This document shows, one piece after another, positions 9,531 to 19,448 of a DNA stretch of 64,000 nt (position 1 is the stretch's first letter; each line of letters opens with the position of its first letter). Where the stretch lies: positions 62,001-126,000 of the forward strand of contig NZ_BQHY01000007.1 of assembly GCF_021602155.1 (NCBI RefSeq), in the 5' to 3' direction. A model generated the notes under the pieces. The model saw only the letters and a list, made by a program, of their open reading frames with translations, did not search any database and was not told the DNA's origin. Origin of the DNA: Pseudomonas parakoreensis (lineage in GTDB: Bacteria; Pseudomonadota; Gammaproteobacteria; Pseudomonadales; Pseudomonadaceae). Made by a program: the position numbers and the translations under genes.

Positions 9531-10117
9531 GTCAATCCATTGCAGTGATCGTATTGGCAGCGGGCGAGGGCAGTCGCTTTCGTGAAGTTGCCGGTGCCGA
9601 CAAGGACAAGCTGCTGGCCGATTGCACCGGACGCGACGGTGCGGTGCGTTCGGTGATCGAGCAGGTGTTGCTGAGTCTGCCGGCCAATCTCGACAAGCGG
9701 GTGCTGGTGACCACTGACGCACGGCCGCAGGCGATGCGCATGGCGCAGGCTTATGGCTGCGATGTGGTCTCGATTGAATCGACCGGAATGGGTGACAGCA
9801 TTGCGGCAGGCGTTGCGGCTTGCCCGGACGCCGATGGCTGGCTGATCGTGCTGGGGGATATGCCGTTTATCTTGCCATCCAGTATTGAGCGGGTGGTGGC
9901 GGCGATGGCTGACGACGCTGTGAGCGTACCGGTGCAGGACGGCGAGTTTGGCCATCCGGTGGGTTTCGGGCGTTCATACGGAGCGGGGTTGCAGGCGCTG
10001 ACCGGTGATCGCGGTGCCAGGCCGTTGTTCAAGCAGGGGCGGGTGGTGGAAGTGGCGGTGGATGATCCCGGGGTGGTGTGGGATATCGATGTGCCAGAAG
10101 CGTTGGTTTTTAGATAA
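9527..10117 (+). CDS. MocA-like molybdenum cofactor cytidylyltransferase
   Basis: A 196-residue nucleotidyltransferase of the MobA/MocA family. It shows the nucleotide-binding motif VLAAGEGSRFREV at the N-terminus, LGDMPFI as the metal-binding loop and the GHPVGFGRSY segment. MocA adds CMP to molybdopterin to give the cytidine dinucleotide form used by xanthine oxidase-type enzymes. Being last in the operon with the two enzyme subunits and XdhC, it most likely makes the cofactor for this enzyme. An insert (VAGADKDKL LADCTGRDG) gives a longer first loop than MobA. Confidence 0.85.
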   Translation: MSQSIAVIVLAAGEGSRFREVAGADKDKLLADCTGRDGAVRSVIEQVLLSLPANLDKRVLVTTDARPQAMRMAQAYGCDVVSIESTGMGDSIAAGVAACPDADGWLIVLGDMPFILPSSIERVVAAMADDAVSVPVQDGEFGHPVGFGRSYGAGLQALTGDRGARPLFKQGRVVEVAVDDPGVVWDIDVPEALVFR

Positions 10118-10121
10118 CAGC

Positions 10122-10202
10122 AAGATCAAAAGATCGCAGCCTTCGGCAGCTCCTACACAGGTCTCCTGTAGGAGCTGCCGAAGGCTGCGATCTTTTGATC
10201 TT
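10122..10202. repeat. REP-type inverted repeat pair, GATCAAAAGATCGCAGCC class
   Basis: A nearly perfect palindrome: AAGATCAAAAGATCGCAGCC on the left and its complement on the right, with CTTCGGCAGCTCCTACA inner arms. The same class is found at 16825, 27771, 43145 and 45361. It lies between two converging genes (mocA-like and rne). Confidence 0.88.
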
Positions 10203-10213
10203 CTAAATGGAAT

Positions 10214-10252
10214 AAAAAAGCCCCGCCAGGTTTTCACCCGGCGGGGCTTTTT
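10214..10252. terminator. Bidirectional terminator between the mocA-like gene and rne
   Basis: AAAAAAGCCCCGCC and GGCGGGGCTTTTT form a stem with A and T tracts on both sides, so it can stop transcription from both converging genes. Confidence 0.88.
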
Positions 10253-10266
10253 ATCGGCTTTCGGAA

Positions 10267-13200
10267 TCAGACGAGCGGTTTAGGCTCGTGTTCTTTTTCC
10301 TCGGCCTCTTGGTGATGCTCGACCGCGTCCTGAACGGAGCGTGGTGCTTCGGCGATGACCGATTCAACCACGGCTTCTTCAGTCACGGCAGCAACCTCGA
10401 CCACTTCAGCAGCCGGAGCAGCAGCGGCAGCCAGTTCGGCTTCCTTCTGCAGGCGCTCGGCTTCACGCTTGCGGCGACGCACTTCACGTGGGTCGTTTGG
10501 CGCACGGCCGTTTGGCGTAAGGGCGCTGACCGGTGCGGCTTCAACCACTGGAGCAGGCTCTTCGGCCACCACAGGTGCTTCAGCGACTGGCGCTGGAGCA
10601 GGTGCAGCGGCTTCGACCACTGGCGCGGCAGCCTTGGCTTCTTCAACCACTGTGGCTTCAACGACTGGCGCTGGCGTTTCAGCCACCGCAGGCTCGGCAA
10701 CCCAGTTGAACGCGGTCTGTTCTTCGCGAACTTCACGCACGGTTTCGGTCACGGTTTCAGCGACGGTTTCAGCAACCGGCTCTGCGGCCACGACTGGCGC
10801 TTCAACCGCCGGAGCAGGTTCGGCAGCGACGTCAGCTTGAGGCTGAGCTTCGCGAACCGGCGCGACTTCGACTTCCGGAGCAGCAATCACTTCCACCGGG
10901 GTAGTGGCCTCAACAACCGGCGCTTCCACTGGAGCGGTTTCCTGAACAGCGGCGGTCGCGCGTTCAGCTTGCTCGTGAGCCTGTGCTTCGGCCGGAGCGC
11001 TGATCACGCTGCTGGCAACAGCGGCGGTCACGGCCAGGCCGGCAGCCAGATCGGCAGCGCTTGGAGCAGCGGCGTTTTCGCCGGACTCGGATTCTTCCGA
11101 ACCTTCGATCACATTGCCGTTGGCATCACGCTGACGCTCGCGACGGTTGCTGCGACGACGCTGACCACGGGAGCGACGACGTGGACGATCGCCTTCGGCG
11201 TTGTCCTGACCGTCTTCCGGCAGTTGCTCTTCGTTGGTGTTCACTTCTTCTTCAGCGACGGCAGCAGCGGCCTGCTCGGCGCGCGGTTGACGCTCTTCAC
11301 GCGGCGGACGCGGTGCGCGTTCTTCGCGTGGCTGACGGGCCGGACGCTCTTCTGCGACCACGGCAGCAGTGGCAGCCGCTACGGGTGCAGCCGGAGCGGC
11401 GTCCAGAGGCTCGCGCAGTTCACGCACGCGCTCTTCACGCTCGCCACGTGGCTTGCGGTCTTCGCGTGGAGTACGTGGCGCACGTTCTTCACGCGGAGCG
11501 CGTGGAGCACGTTCTTCGCGAGCGGCTGGCGCCTCGGTACGGGCTTCACGTGGCTCGCGGACTTCACGGGCTTCACGTGGCTGACGCTCTTCACGCGGCT
11601 CGCGTGGGGCGCGTTCTTCACGCGGTGCACGTTCTTCGCGCGGCTTGCGCTCTTCATCGCGGCGACCGTTACGGTTGCGGCTCTGCTGACGACCGTTGCG
11701 ACGTTCTTCGTTGCGGGCCGGACGCTCGGTGGCCGGTTTTTCAACGACGACCGGTGCGGCTGGCTCTTCTTTGGTAGCGAACAGGCTGACCAGTGATTTC
11801 ACCAGACCCTTGAACAGGCTTGGCTCTGGCGCGGCAACCGGAGCCGGCGCAGCGGCGGGCGCGGCGACTTCGGTCGGCACTGGCGCGTTGGCGCGGGCCG
11901 GAGCAGTCTTGACCGCGGCTTCCTGGCGAACCAGGGTGCGGGTCGCAGCGGCTGGCTGGACTTCTTCGACTTCGGCAGCGGCGGCAGCGATTTCGTAGCT
12001 GGACTGGTTGGTCGCGGCTTCCGGGCTGTCGTCACGCAGACGCTGAACTTCGAAGTGCGGGGTTTCGAGGTGATCGTTCGGCAGAATGACGATACGGGCA
12101 CGGGTGCGCAGTTCGATCTTGGTGATCGAGTTGCGTTTTTCGTTGAGCAGGAACGCGGCGACCGGGATCGGCACCTGAGCGCGCACTTCGGCAGTGCGGT
12201 CTTTCAGGGCTTCTTCTTCGATCAGGCGCAGGATTGCCAGCGACAGCGATTCGACGTCACGGATGATGCCGGTGCCGTTGCAGCGCGGGCAGACGATGCC
12301 GCTGCTTTCGCCCAGGGATGGACGCAGGCGCTGACGGGACATTTCCAGCAGGCCGAAGCGCGAAATGCGGCCGATCTGCACGCGAGCGCGGTCGGCTTCC
12401 AGGCATTCGCGGACTTTCTCTTCCACGGCGCGCTGGTTCTTGGCCGGGGTCATGTCGATGAAGTCGATGACGATCAGGCCGCCGATGTCGCGCAGGCGCA
12501 ACTGACGGGCGATTTCTTCGGCGGCTTCAAGGTTGGTCTGCAGGGCGGTTTCTTCGATGTCGCTGCCTTTGGTGGCGCGCGCCGAGTTGATGTCGATGGA
12601 CACCAGGGCTTCGGTCGGATCGATAACGATGGAACCGCCGGAAGGCAGTTCGACGACGCGCTGGAAAGCGGTCTCGATCTGGCTTTCGATCTGGAAACGG
12701 TTGAACAGCGGCACGCTGTCTTCGTACAGCTTGATCTTGCTGGCGTACTGCGGCATCACCTGACGGATGAAGGTCAGGGCTTCGTCCTGGGCTTCAACGC
12801 TGTCGATCAGCACTTCGCCGATGTCCTGGCGCAGGTAATCGCGGATGGCGCGGATGATCACGTTGCTTTCCTGGTAGATCAGGAATGGCGCGGAGCGATC
12901 CAGCGAGGCTTCTTTGATGGCGGTCCACAGTTGCAGCAGGTAATCGAGGTCCCACTGCATTTCTTCGCTGCTGCGGCCCAGGCCGGCAGTGCGCACGATC
13001 AGGCCCATGTCGGCCGGTGCAACCAGACCGTTCAGCGCTTCACGCAGTTCGTTGCGTTCTTCGCCTTCGATGCGACGGGAGATACCGCCGGCACGCGGGT
13101 TGTTCGGCATCAGCACGAGGTAACGACCGGCCAGGCTGATGAAGGTGGTCAGGGCAGCGCCCTTGTTGCCACGTTCTTCTTTTTCGACCTGAACGATGAC

Positions 13201-13491
13201 TTCCTGGCCTTCGCTCAGGACGTCCTTGATGTTGACGCGGCCTTCGGGGGCTTTCTTGAAGTATTCGCGGGAGATTTCTTTGAGGGGCAGGAAGCCGTGG
13301 CGCTCGGAGCCGAAATCGACAAAGGCAGCCTCAAGGCTTGGTTCGATGCGAGTGATACGGCCTTTGTAGATGTTGGCCTTCTTCTGCTCGCGTGCACCGG
13401 ATTCGATGTCCAGGTCGTAGAGGCGTTGGCCATCTACCAGTGCAACACGCAACTCTTCGGGTTGAGTTGCGTTAATCAGCATTCTTTTCAT
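10267..13491 (-). CDS. rne: Ribonuclease E
   Basis: The essential endonuclease and scaffold of the RNA degradosome, 1074 residues. The catalytic half holds an S1 RNA-binding domain (about residues 35-120, [13 protein letters not shown]), the DNase I-like active site with aspartates in [12 protein letters not shown] and IVIDFIDM, and the zinc-link cysteines in VCPRCNGTG. The second half is disordered: a segment very rich in Arg, Glu and Pro ([11 protein letters not shown] repeats, roughly residues 600-790) and then an Ala/Val/Pro/Glu tail with a basic [14 protein letters not shown] patch near the end, which fits RNA binding and protein docking. I chose the ATG giving MKRMLINAT as start; 16 extra codons upstream have no family support. 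It is divergent from rluC, as in E. coli. Confidence 0.97.
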   Translation of the reverse strand: MKRMLINATQPEELRVALVDGQRLYDLDIESGAREQKKANIYKGRITRIEPSLEAAFVDFGSERHGFLPLKEISREYFKKAPEGRVNIKDVLSEGQEVIVQVEKEERGNKGAALTTFISLAGRYLVLMPNNPRAGGISRRIEGEERNELREALNGLVAPADMGLIVRTAGLGRSSEEMQWDLDYLLQLWTAIKEASLDRSAPFLIYQESNVIIRAIRDYLRQDIGEVLIDSVEAQDEALTFIRQVMPQYASKIKLYEDSVPLFNRFQIESQIETAFQRVVELPSGGSIVIDPTEALVSIDINSARATKGSDIEETALQTNLEAAEEIARQLRLRDIGGLIVIDFIDMTPAKNQRAVEEKVRECLEADRARVQIGRISRFGLLEMSRQRLRPSLGESSGIVCPRCNGTGIIRDVESLSLAILRLIEEEALKDRTAEVRAQVPIPVAAFLLNEKRNSITKIELRTRARIVILPNDHLETPHFEVQRLRDDSPEAATNQSSYEIAAAAAEVEEVQPAAATRTLVRQEAAVKTAPARANAPVPTEVAAPAAAPAPVAAPEPSLFKGLVKSLVSLFATKEEPAAPVVVEKPATERPARNEERRNGRQQSRNRNGRRDEERKPREERAPREERAPREPREERQPREAREVREPREARTEAPAAREERAPRAPREERAPRTPREDRKPRGEREERVRELREPLDAAPAAPVAAATAAVVAEERPARQPREERAPRPPREERQPRAEQAAAAVAEEEVNTNEEQLPEDGQDNAEGDRPRRRSRGQRRRSNRRERQRDANGNVIEGSEESESGENAAAPSAADLAAGLAVTAAVASSVISAPAEAQAHEQAERATAAVQETAPVEAPVVEATTPVEVIAAPEVEVAPVREAQPQADVAAEPAPAVEAPVVAAEPVAETVAETVTETVREVREEQTAFNWVAEPAVAETPAPVVEATVVEEAKAAAPVVEAAAPAPAPVAEAPVVAEEPAPVVEAAPVSALTPNGRAPNDPREVRRRKREAERLQKEAELAAAAAPAAEVVEVAAVTEEAVVESVIAEAPRSVQDAVEHHQEAEEKEHEPKPLV

Positions 13492-14190
13492 GTAGTACCG
13501 TCGGTTTCCGGGCTGCCGGAAACGGCGTTCGGCACACACGACTTCTCACGGTCGGTGTCAGGTGCGTCGGGAGTGGTTGGCCATTCCCGTGTCCAGCGAT
13601 GTCAGGCCAATTGGGCCGATATCGCGACGTACGCGTCCTGCTTGCTGTGGCTACTTAAGCACTCAGTCAGGAGGAGGAATCAACCAGCGGCTGTGGACGA
13701 GATGAAGCGTCTTGATAAAGCCTATTGCTACACAGTCCGGCGGTTGTGCATCTCCACCCTACACGTATCCCTGATAATTCGGGTGCTGCCGCGCGCAGAA
13801 TCCGCAGCGGGTTGGCATTTACCGTGAGCTCCGAAAGGGGAGGTCACGCATCATGGCTAATTCAGGCGATGTTTCCGAAGCCTTCGCTCGGGGTCATCTG
13901 CAGCTGACTGCACTTTGTGAACTGGCCTCGAATATGTGCCTGTCAGGCGAGTGAAAACTCTGCTCGACGGTGTAATTCAGGCCTCATGTCACCTGCGCTT
14001 GTTACAACTGCAAACTCCACCGTTACGTAGCGAAAGCCCCGTAGGACGGCCTCGCGTCCTGGTGAATTGCGTTGGTCAGGGCCGGTTTTTGACCGTGGTT
14101 CCGCTGTCCAGGCCGCTTTTGGCGGCGTTCGCGACTATAGCAGCAATGATTAAGTGCTTCAATTCCATAAAAATTGTTATCATCCGCGGC
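13492..14190. other. Long rne leader region, divergent to rluC
   Basis: The 699 bases between rne and rluC contain no gene I can support. A good sigma70 promoter reading toward rne lies at 14134-14162, so nearly all of the region (about 13492-14127) would be 5' untranslated RNA of rne. Such a long leader fits the known autoregulation of RNase E through its own 5' UTR in E. coli. The plus-strand open frames here are extensions of rluC or antisense to rne and are not genes. Confidence 0.7.
14134..14162 (-). promoter_or_regulatory. Sigma70-type promoter for rne
   Basis: Read on the minus strand: TTGAAG, a 17-base spacer, then TATAGT. This predicts a start near 14127, some 636 bases before the rne ATG. 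Confidence 0.75.
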
Positions 14191-15153
14191 ATGACAACTA
14201 CTGCCCCTTCGACTCCAGGCGTTCAACTGCTTGAAGTCTCGCCGGAGTATGCCGGCCAACGAATCGACAATTTCCTCCTTGCCCGGCTCAAAGGCGTGCC
14301 CAAGACCTTGATTTACCGCATTTTGCGTAAAGGCGAAGTGCGTGTGAACAAGGGGCGGATCAAGCCCGAATACAAGCTGCAGGCCGGCGATATCGTGCGC
14401 GTGCCGCCGGTTCGCGTGCCTGAGCGCGACGAGCCGGTGCCATTGGCTCAAGGCCTGTTGCAGCGTCTGGAAGCCTCGATTGTCTACGAAGACAAAGCCC
14501 TGATCGTGATCAACAAGCCCGCCGGCATTGCGGTTCACGGCGGCAGCGGCTTGAATTACGGGGTGATCGAAGCCTTTCGTCAGTTGCGTCCCGATGCCAA
14601 GGAGCTGGAGCTGGTTCACCGTCTCGACCGTGACACTTCCGGCCTGCTGATGATCGCCAAGAAGCGCAGCATGTTGCGTCACTTGCACGCGGCATTGCGC
14701 GGTGACGGTGTCGACAAGCGCTACATGGCACTGGTGCGTGGCAATTGGGCGACCTCGATCAAGCAAGTCCGCGCGGCACTGGGTAAAAGCAACCTGCGCT
14801 CCGGGGAGCGCATGGTCGAGGTCGACGAGGAGGAGGGCAAGGAGTCGGTGACCGTGTTCAAGGTCCTGCGCCGCTTTGGCGACTTTGCCACCCTGATCGA
14901 AGCCAAGCCGATCACCGGGCGCACCCACCAGATCCGCGTCCACACCTTGCACGCCGGGCATTGCATTGCCGGCGACACCAAGTACGGCGATGACGGTTTC
15001 AGCAAGGAAATCCGTGATCTGGGCGGCAAGCGCCTGTTCCTGCACGCCTACATGCTGACCGTGCCGCTGCCCGATGGTGGTGAACTCAAGCTGCAAGCCC
15101 CCGTCGATGAAATGTGGGCCAAGACCGTGGAGCGATTGAGTGCGCCCATCTGA
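14191..15153 (+). CDS. rluC: 23S rRNA pseudouridine synthase (955/2504/2580)
   Basis: RluC converts three uridines of 23S rRNA to pseudouridine. The 320-residue protein has an N-terminal S4 domain ([20 protein letters not shown], about residues 20-80) and the RluA-type catalytic domain with HRLDRDTSG, where D146 is the nucleophile; [14 protein letters not shown] and GRTHQIRVH are further family signatures. I chose ATG 14191 ([10 protein letters not shown]); the open frame extends 85 codons upstream into the rne leader without family features. Its 3' end overlaps the next gene by 14 bases. Confidence 0.95.
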   Translation: MTTTAPSTPGVQLLEVSPEYAGQRIDNFLLARLKGVPKTLIYRILRKGEVRVNKGRIKPEYKLQAGDIVRVPPVRVPERDEPVPLAQGLLQRLEASIVYEDKALIVINKPAGIAVHGGSGLNYGVIEAFRQLRPDAKELELVHRLDRDTSGLLMIAKKRSMLRHLHAALRGDGVDKRYMALVRGNWATSIKQVRAALGKSNLRSGERMVEVDEEEGKESVTVFKVLRRFGDFATLIEAKPITGRTHQIRVHTLHAGHCIAGDTKYGDDGFSKEIRDLGGKRLFLHAYMLTVPLPDGGELKLQAPVDEMWAKTVERLSAPI

Positions 15154-15802
15154 TTACAAGCTGCTGATTTTTGATTGGGACGGCACCCTCGCCGATTCCA
15201 TTGGTCGGATTGTCGAGGCGATGCATTCGGCGTCCACGCGTTCCGGTTTCGAGTTGCGCGATGATTTTGCCGTCAAGGGCATCATCGGTCTGGGCTTGCC
15301 CGAGGCAATACGTACCTTGTACCCGGACATCAGCGATGCCGAAATGACCCTGTTTCGCGAGTATTACGCCGATCATTACATCGCGGCAGAAGCTGTGCCT
15401 TCGCCGCTGTTCGAGGGTGTGGTCGAGTCGATGGCGTCGTTTCGTGAGCAGGGTTATCACCTGGCGGTCGCGACCGGCAAGAATCGTCGTGGACTGGACC
15501 GGGTGCTCAAGGCCAATGGCTGGGAAGATTATTTCGATATCACCCGCGCTGCCGACGAGACCGCGAGCAAGCCGCATCCGTTGATGCTTGAGCAAATTCT
15601 CGCGCATTGCGACGTGCGGCCCGAGCAGGCGCTGATGGTCGGGGATTCGTCCTTCGATCTGCTGATGGCGCGCAACGCGGGCATGGCGTCGGTGGCGGTC
15701 AGCTACGGCGCGCAGTCGATCGAGTCGCTGCAGCAGTTCGAGCCGCGCCTGTCGATCAACCGTTTTAGTGAATTGCACGCCTGGCTGGGGCAGCAGGCTT
15801 AA
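15140..15802 (+). CDS. HAD-superfamily hydrolase, phosphoglycolate phosphatase-like
   Basis: A 220-residue HAD phosphatase. The nucleophile aspartate D12 sits in [10 protein letters not shown]; the threonine/serine motif is in [10 protein letters not shown], the lysine in SKPHPLML and the acidic motif in [15 protein letters not shown]. The GTG start lies inside rluC, so the two are co-translated, as in other Pseudomonas. The natural substrate is unknown; Gph-like sugar phosphate or phosphoglycolate hydrolysis is a guess from family resemblance. Confidence 0.88.
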   Translation: MRPSDYKLLIFDWDGTLADSIGRIVEAMHSASTRSGFELRDDFAVKGIIGLGLPEAIRTLYPDISDAEMTLFREYYADHYIAAEAVPSPLFEGVVESMASFREQGYHLAVATGKNRRGLDRVLKANGWEDYFDITRAADETASKPHPLMLEQILAHCDVRPEQALMVGDSSFDLLMARNAGMASVAVSYGAQSIESLQQFEPRLSINRFSELHAWLGQQA

Positions 15803-15826
15803 TACGTTTTTGCTGGGGTACAGCGC

Positions 15827-16816
15827 ATGACCGACGAATGGAAAGCACCGGCCAAGGCAAGTGCCGACGACGGTGACGAGAAAAGCTGGAAGCTGCTGGA
15901 AAAGACTTTGCTGGCCAGTGTGCAGGAGCAGCGTCGCTCGCGGCGTTGGGGGATTTTCTTCAAGCTGCTGACATTTGTTTACCTGTTTGTTGCGCTGATC
16001 CTGTTCACGCCGCTGATGGACATGGAGAAGAGCGCCACCCGTGGCCCGAACTACACTGCGCTGATCGACGTCACCGGCATGATTGCCGACAAGGAGCCTG
16101 CCAGTGCCGACAACATTGTCGGTAGCCTGCGAGCAGCCTTCGAGGACAAGAAGGTCAAGGGTGTGATCCTGCGGATCAACAGCCCTGGCGGCAGTCCGGT
16201 GCAATCGGGTTATGTGTATGACGAGATCAAGCGTCTGCGCGGCCTGCATCCGGATACCAAGGTGTATGCGGTGATTTCCGATCTCGGTGCGTCCGGTGCC
16301 TATTACATCGCCAGTGCGGCGGATCAGATCTATGCCGACAAAGCCAGTCTGGTCGGTTCCATTGGTGTGACGGCGGCCGGTTACGGTTTTGTCGGCACCA
16401 TGGACAAGCTGGGCGTCGAGCGTCGCACCTATACGTCGGGTGAGCACAAGTCGTTCCTCGATCCGTTCCAGCCGCAGAAGCCTGATGAGACTGCGTTCTG
16501 GCAGACCGTGCTGGACACCACGCACAAGCAGTTCATCAATAGCGTCAAGCAGGGGCGTGGCGATCGCCTGAAGGATAAAGAGCATCCGGAGCTGTTCTCC
16601 GGGCTGGTCTGGTCTGGCGAGCAGGCGCTGCCGCTGGGTCTGATCGATGGTTTGGGTAATGCCAGTTCGGTGGCGCGGGATGTGATTGGCGAGAAAGAGC
16701 TGGTGGATTTCACCGTGCAGGAGTCGCCGTTCGACCGCTTCTCGAAAAAGCTTGGTGCCAGTGTGGCTGAGCAGTTGGCGATGTGGATGGGGTTCCACGG
16801 GCCTTCGTTGCGCTGA
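15827..16816 (+). CDS. sppA: Signal peptide peptidase SppA, short (S49) type
   Basis: Inner-membrane serine protease that cuts leftover signal peptides. After a cytoplasmic N-terminus there is one membrane helix (about residues 45-63, FFKLLTFVYLFVALILF). The S49 domain shows INSPGGSPVQSG, the nucleophile Ser156 in LGASGAYYI and Lys208 in GEHKSF, at the 52-residue spacing seen in the Bacillus Ser/Lys dyad. At 329 residues it is the single-domain form, about half of E. coli SppA. It is 24 bases downstream of the HAD gene and probably in the same operon; a REP-type palindrome separates it from the converging maf gene. Confidence 0.93.
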   Translation: MTDEWKAPAKASADDGDEKSWKLLEKTLLASVQEQRRSRRWGIFFKLLTFVYLFVALILFTPLMDMEKSATRGPNYTALIDVTGMIADKEPASADNIVGSLRAAFEDKKVKGVILRINSPGGSPVQSGYVYDEIKRLRGLHPDTKVYAVISDLGASGAYYIASAADQIYADKASLVGSIGVTAAGYGFVGTMDKLGVERRTYTSGEHKSFLDPFQPQKPDETAFWQTVLDTTHKQFINSVKQGRGDRLKDKEHPELFSGLVWSGEQALPLGLIDGLGNASSVARDVIGEKELVDFTVQESPFDRFSKKLGASVAEQLAMWMGFHGPSLR

Positions 16817-16824
16817 TTCGTTGT

Positions 16825-16900
16825 AAAGATCAAAAGATCGCAGCCTGCGGCAGCTCCTACAGAGATCAATGTAGGGGCTGCCGCAGGCTGCGATCTTTTG
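16825..16900. repeat. REP-type inverted repeat pair, GATCAAAAGATCGCAGCC class
   Basis: AAAGATCAAAAGATCGCAGC and its complement enclose CTGCGGCAGCTCCTACA arms. It fills the gap between the convergent sppA and maf genes and may also act as a bidirectional terminator, since T runs border it. Confidence 0.85.
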
Positions 16901-16902
16901 CT

Positions 16903-17481
16903 TTAAGGGATTTGCACGCCTTCGGCCAGCAACATGTCGATCAGGCGAATCAGTGGCAGGCCGATCAGGCTGGTGGCGTCAGGCCCCTCGGTGGACTGAA
17001 ACAGGCTCACCCCCAACCCTTCGGCTTTGAAACTGCCGGCGCAGTCGTAGGGCTGCTCAAGGCGCAGGTAGCGCTCGATGCGTCCTTCGTCGAGCTGGCG
17101 CATGTGTACGGTAAATGGCACGCAGTCGACTTGGCAGTGACCCGTCTGGCTGTTGAGCAGGGCCAGGCCGGTGAGGAAGGTTACGCTAGCGCCGCTGGCC
17201 GCCAGCAGTTGCTCGCGAGCCTTGTCGAAGGTGTGCGGCTTGCCGATGATCCGTTCGTCGAGCACTGCGACTTGGTCTGAGCCGATAATCAGATGAGTGG
17301 GGTGGCTGGCGGCCAGTGCCCGGGCTTTCTGTTCGGCGAGGCGCTTGACCAGTTCGATGGCGGATTCGCCCGGCTGGTGGCTTTCGTCGATATCCGGCGA
17401 GCTGCAGACGAACGGCAGGTGCAGACGGGCGAGCAATTCACGGCGATAAGTCGAGCTCGAAGCAAGTAATAAAGGCAGCAT
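16903..17481 (-). CDS. Maf-family nucleoside triphosphate pyrophosphatase (YceF type)
   Basis: A 192-residue Maf protein, by position and sequence the YceF branch that hydrolyses 7-methyl-GTP. Motifs: LASSSTYRRELLARL at the N-terminus, the DESHQPGES loop, and IIGSDQVAVLD with the catalytic aspartate. It is divergent from the yceD-rpmF-plsX set, the usual Pseudomonas and enteric arrangement. Confidence 0.9.
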   Translation of the reverse strand: MLPLLLASSSTYRRELLARLHLPFVCSSPDIDESHQPGESAIELVKRLAEQKARALAASHPTHLIIGSDQVAVLDERIIGKPHTFDKAREQLLAASGASVTFLTGLALLNSQTGHCQVDCVPFTVHMRQLDEGRIERYLRLEQPYDCAGSFKAEGLGVSLFQSTEGPDATSLIGLPLIRLIDMLLAEGVQIP

Positions 17482-17549
17482 GGGCGTCTCCTGAGGCAGA
17501 CGCGAATTCTAGCGGAGGCACGCAAGTGACGGACAGGGCACAATTTCCT

Positions 17550-17577
17550 TTGACATGGGTGGGGGCATCCCTATAAT
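17550..17577 (+). promoter_or_regulatory. Near-consensus sigma70 promoter of yceD-rpmF-plsX
   Basis: TTGACA, a 16-base spacer and TATAAT, both hexamers perfect. The expected start is near base 17584, only about three bases before the yceD ATG. Confidence 0.88.
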
Positions 17578-17586
17578 GCTGCGCCT

Positions 17587-18114
17587 ATGTTGAATGACCC
17601 GATTCCACCTCACGTTGACCCGCGCAAATTGGCTGACCGTGGCACCACCCTTCAAGGTGAACTGCTGCTGGCCGATTTGAAGAGACTCTGCGACCCGCTT
17701 TCCGACGATGTCGGTACGGTGCAGGCCAAATTCGTTTTTGAGCGAGATGAACGTAAATCTGTGGTGATCCACAGTTTTATCGACACCGAAGTCAAAATGG
17801 TTTGCCAGCGTTGTCTTGAGCTGGTCACCCTGCCGATCCACAGCGAATGCAGTTACGCTGTTGTGAAGGAGGGTGCGAATACCCAGTCGTTACCGAAAGG
17901 TTATGACGTGCTGGAACTGGGCGAAGATCCATTGGATCTGCAGTCACTGATCGAGGAGGAGCTTCTGCTCGCCTTGCCCATTGTGCCTGCTCATCATCCG
18001 GAAGAATGCCAGCAGCCGGCGGGAGCAGATGAACCCGAACCGAGCGAGGACGAGGTAACGCGGTCCAACCCGTTCAGTGTATTGGCGCAGTTAAAGCGTG
18101 ACCCAAACGTTTAG
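17587..18114 (+). CDS. yceD: YceD/DUF177 23S rRNA accumulation protein
   Basis: A 175-residue DUF177 protein needed for normal 23S rRNA levels in E. coli and linked to L32 in nearly all bacteria. The core motif CQRCLELVTLPIHSE with its cysteine pair lies near residue 77, followed by the acidic LGEDPLDLQSLIEEELLLALP segment and a HHPEEC motif. The ATG at 17587 gives the expected N-terminus (MLNDPIPPHVDPRKLADRG), yet it lies only about ten bases after the -10 box, so the mRNA is almost leaderless. rpmF follows 13 bases later. Confidence 0.92.
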   Translation: MLNDPIPPHVDPRKLADRGTTLQGELLLADLKRLCDPLSDDVGTVQAKFVFERDERKSVVIHSFIDTEVKMVCQRCLELVTLPIHSECSYAVVKEGANTQSLPKGYDVLELGEDPLDLQSLIEEELLLALPIVPAHHPEECQQPAGADEPEPSEDEVTRSNPFSVLAQLKRDPNV

Positions 18115-18127
18115 GAGTTAATCAATT

Positions 18128-18310
18128 ATGGCTGTTCAGCAGAACAAAAAATCCCGCTCTGCCCGTGACATGCGCCGTTCGCACGACGCTCTCGAGGCTA
18201 GCACCCTGTCTGTAGAAAAAACCACTGGTGAAGTTCACCTGCGTCACCACGTATCGCCAGAAGGCGTATACCGTGGCCGTAAAGTGATCGACAAGGGCGC
18301 TGACGAGTAA
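18128..18310 (+). CDS. rpmF: Ribosomal protein L32
   Basis: A 60-residue basic protein starting [20 protein letters not shown], the conserved L32 N-terminus. It lacks the CXXC zinc pairs that some bacterial L32 proteins have, as usual in gamma-proteobacteria. It has a good AGGAG ribosome site and sits between yceD and plsX, linking ribosome and lipid synthesis. Confidence 0.97.
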
Positions 18311-18314
18311 TCAC

Positions 18315-19325
18315 TTGTCCGCTCAAGTCATCGCGATTGACGCAATGGGCGGGGACTTCGGTCCCCGCAGCATTGTTCAGGCCAGCCTTGCTTGCCTTTC
18401 TGCTACGCCCTCGCTGCACCTGACCCTCGTCGGTCAACCCTCCCTTCTTGAAGAACTGATCAACGGCCAATCGGCTGCCGATCGCGCGCGCCTGACGATT
18501 GTCCCGGCGTCTGAAGTCATCACCATGGACGAAAAGCCGACCCAGGCCTTGCGTGGCAAGCCGGATTCGTCGATGCGTGTCGCCCTGGAGCTGGTGCGTG
18601 ACGGCAAGGCCCAGGCCTGTGTCAGCGCCGGCAATACCGGGGCGTTGATGGCGCTGTCGCGTTTCGTGCTCAAGACCTTGCCGGGGATTGACCGGCCGGC
18701 GATGGTGGCGGCGATTCCGACGCAGAAGGGCTATTGCCAGTTGCTCGATCTGGGCGCCAACGTCGATTGCAGCGCCGAGCATCTGTTGCAGTTCGCGGTG
18801 ATGGGCTCGGTGGCGGCGCAGACGCTGGGCATCGCCCGGCCGCGTGTCGCGTTGCTGAATATTGGCACCGAAGACATCAAGGGCAATCAGCAGGTCAAAT
18901 TGGCGGCGACCCTGCTGCAGGCGGCGCGCGGCATCAACTATATCGGCTTTGTCGAGGGCGATGGTTTGTATCGCGGCGAGGCGGATGTGGTGGTCTGTGA
19001 CGGTTTTGTAGGCAATATCCTGCTCAAGTCCAGCGAAGGCCTGGCGACGATGATCGCTGCACGCATCGAGGCCTTGTTCAGGAAAAACTTCGCTTCCCGC
19101 GTAGTAGGTGCTCTGGCCCTGCCATTGATGAAACGTCTGCAAGCGGATCTCGCGCCTGCGCGACATAATGGCGCAAGTTTCCTCGGCTTGCAGGGCATCG
19201 TGGTGAAAAGTCACGGTTCGGCCGGGGTTCAGGGCTTTCAGAGTGCGATTCAGCGCGCGCTGATCGAGATTCAGGAGAACCTCCCCGAGCGCCTCCACGG
19301 TCGTCTGGAGGATTTGTTGTCTTAG
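18315..19325 (+). CDS. plsX: Phosphate acyltransferase PlsX
   Basis: PlsX makes acyl-phosphate from acyl-ACP at the membrane for phospholipid synthesis. The 336-residue protein shows the N-terminal [21 protein letters not shown] and the [16 protein letters not shown] motif. The start is TTG at 18315, four bases after the rpmF stop, giving [13 protein letters not shown]; no other start fits. It leads the fatty acid cluster. Confidence 0.95.
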   Translation: MSAQVIAIDAMGGDFGPRSIVQASLACLSATPSLHLTLVGQPSLLEELINGQSAADRARLTIVPASEVITMDEKPTQALRGKPDSSMRVALELVRDGKAQACVSAGNTGALMALSRFVLKTLPGIDRPAMVAAIPTQKGYCQLLDLGANVDCSAEHLLQFAVMGSVAAQTLGIARPRVALLNIGTEDIKGNQQVKLAATLLQAARGINYIGFVEGDGLYRGEADVVVCDGFVGNILLKSSEGLATMIAARIEALFRKNFASRVVGALALPLMKRLQADLAPARHNGASFLGLQGIVVKSHGSAGVQGFQSAIQRALIEIQENLPERLHGRLEDLLS

Positions 19326-19448
19326 GCGTTTTCGTCGGACAATGCTTAAATGTGACCGCCCGGTTCAAAGGGCCATCCAACTGTCAGTTTCTTGCGTCCC
19401 CCGGTGGGGCGTCACTTTCCGACGACAAGATCATTAGGGGCTTGTTAC

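Noticed and set aside
10288-11796. 502-codon plus-strand open frame opposite the rne tail
   Set aside because: It is antisense to the low-complexity Ala/Pro/Arg part of RNase E, its product is Phe/Trp/Gly repeats with no domain, and it lacks a ribosome site. It follows from codon bias of rne.
12055-13827. 590-codon plus-strand open frame opposite the rne catalytic half
   Set aside because: Antisense to the conserved catalytic domain. The product ([18 protein letters not shown]) shows no family signal.
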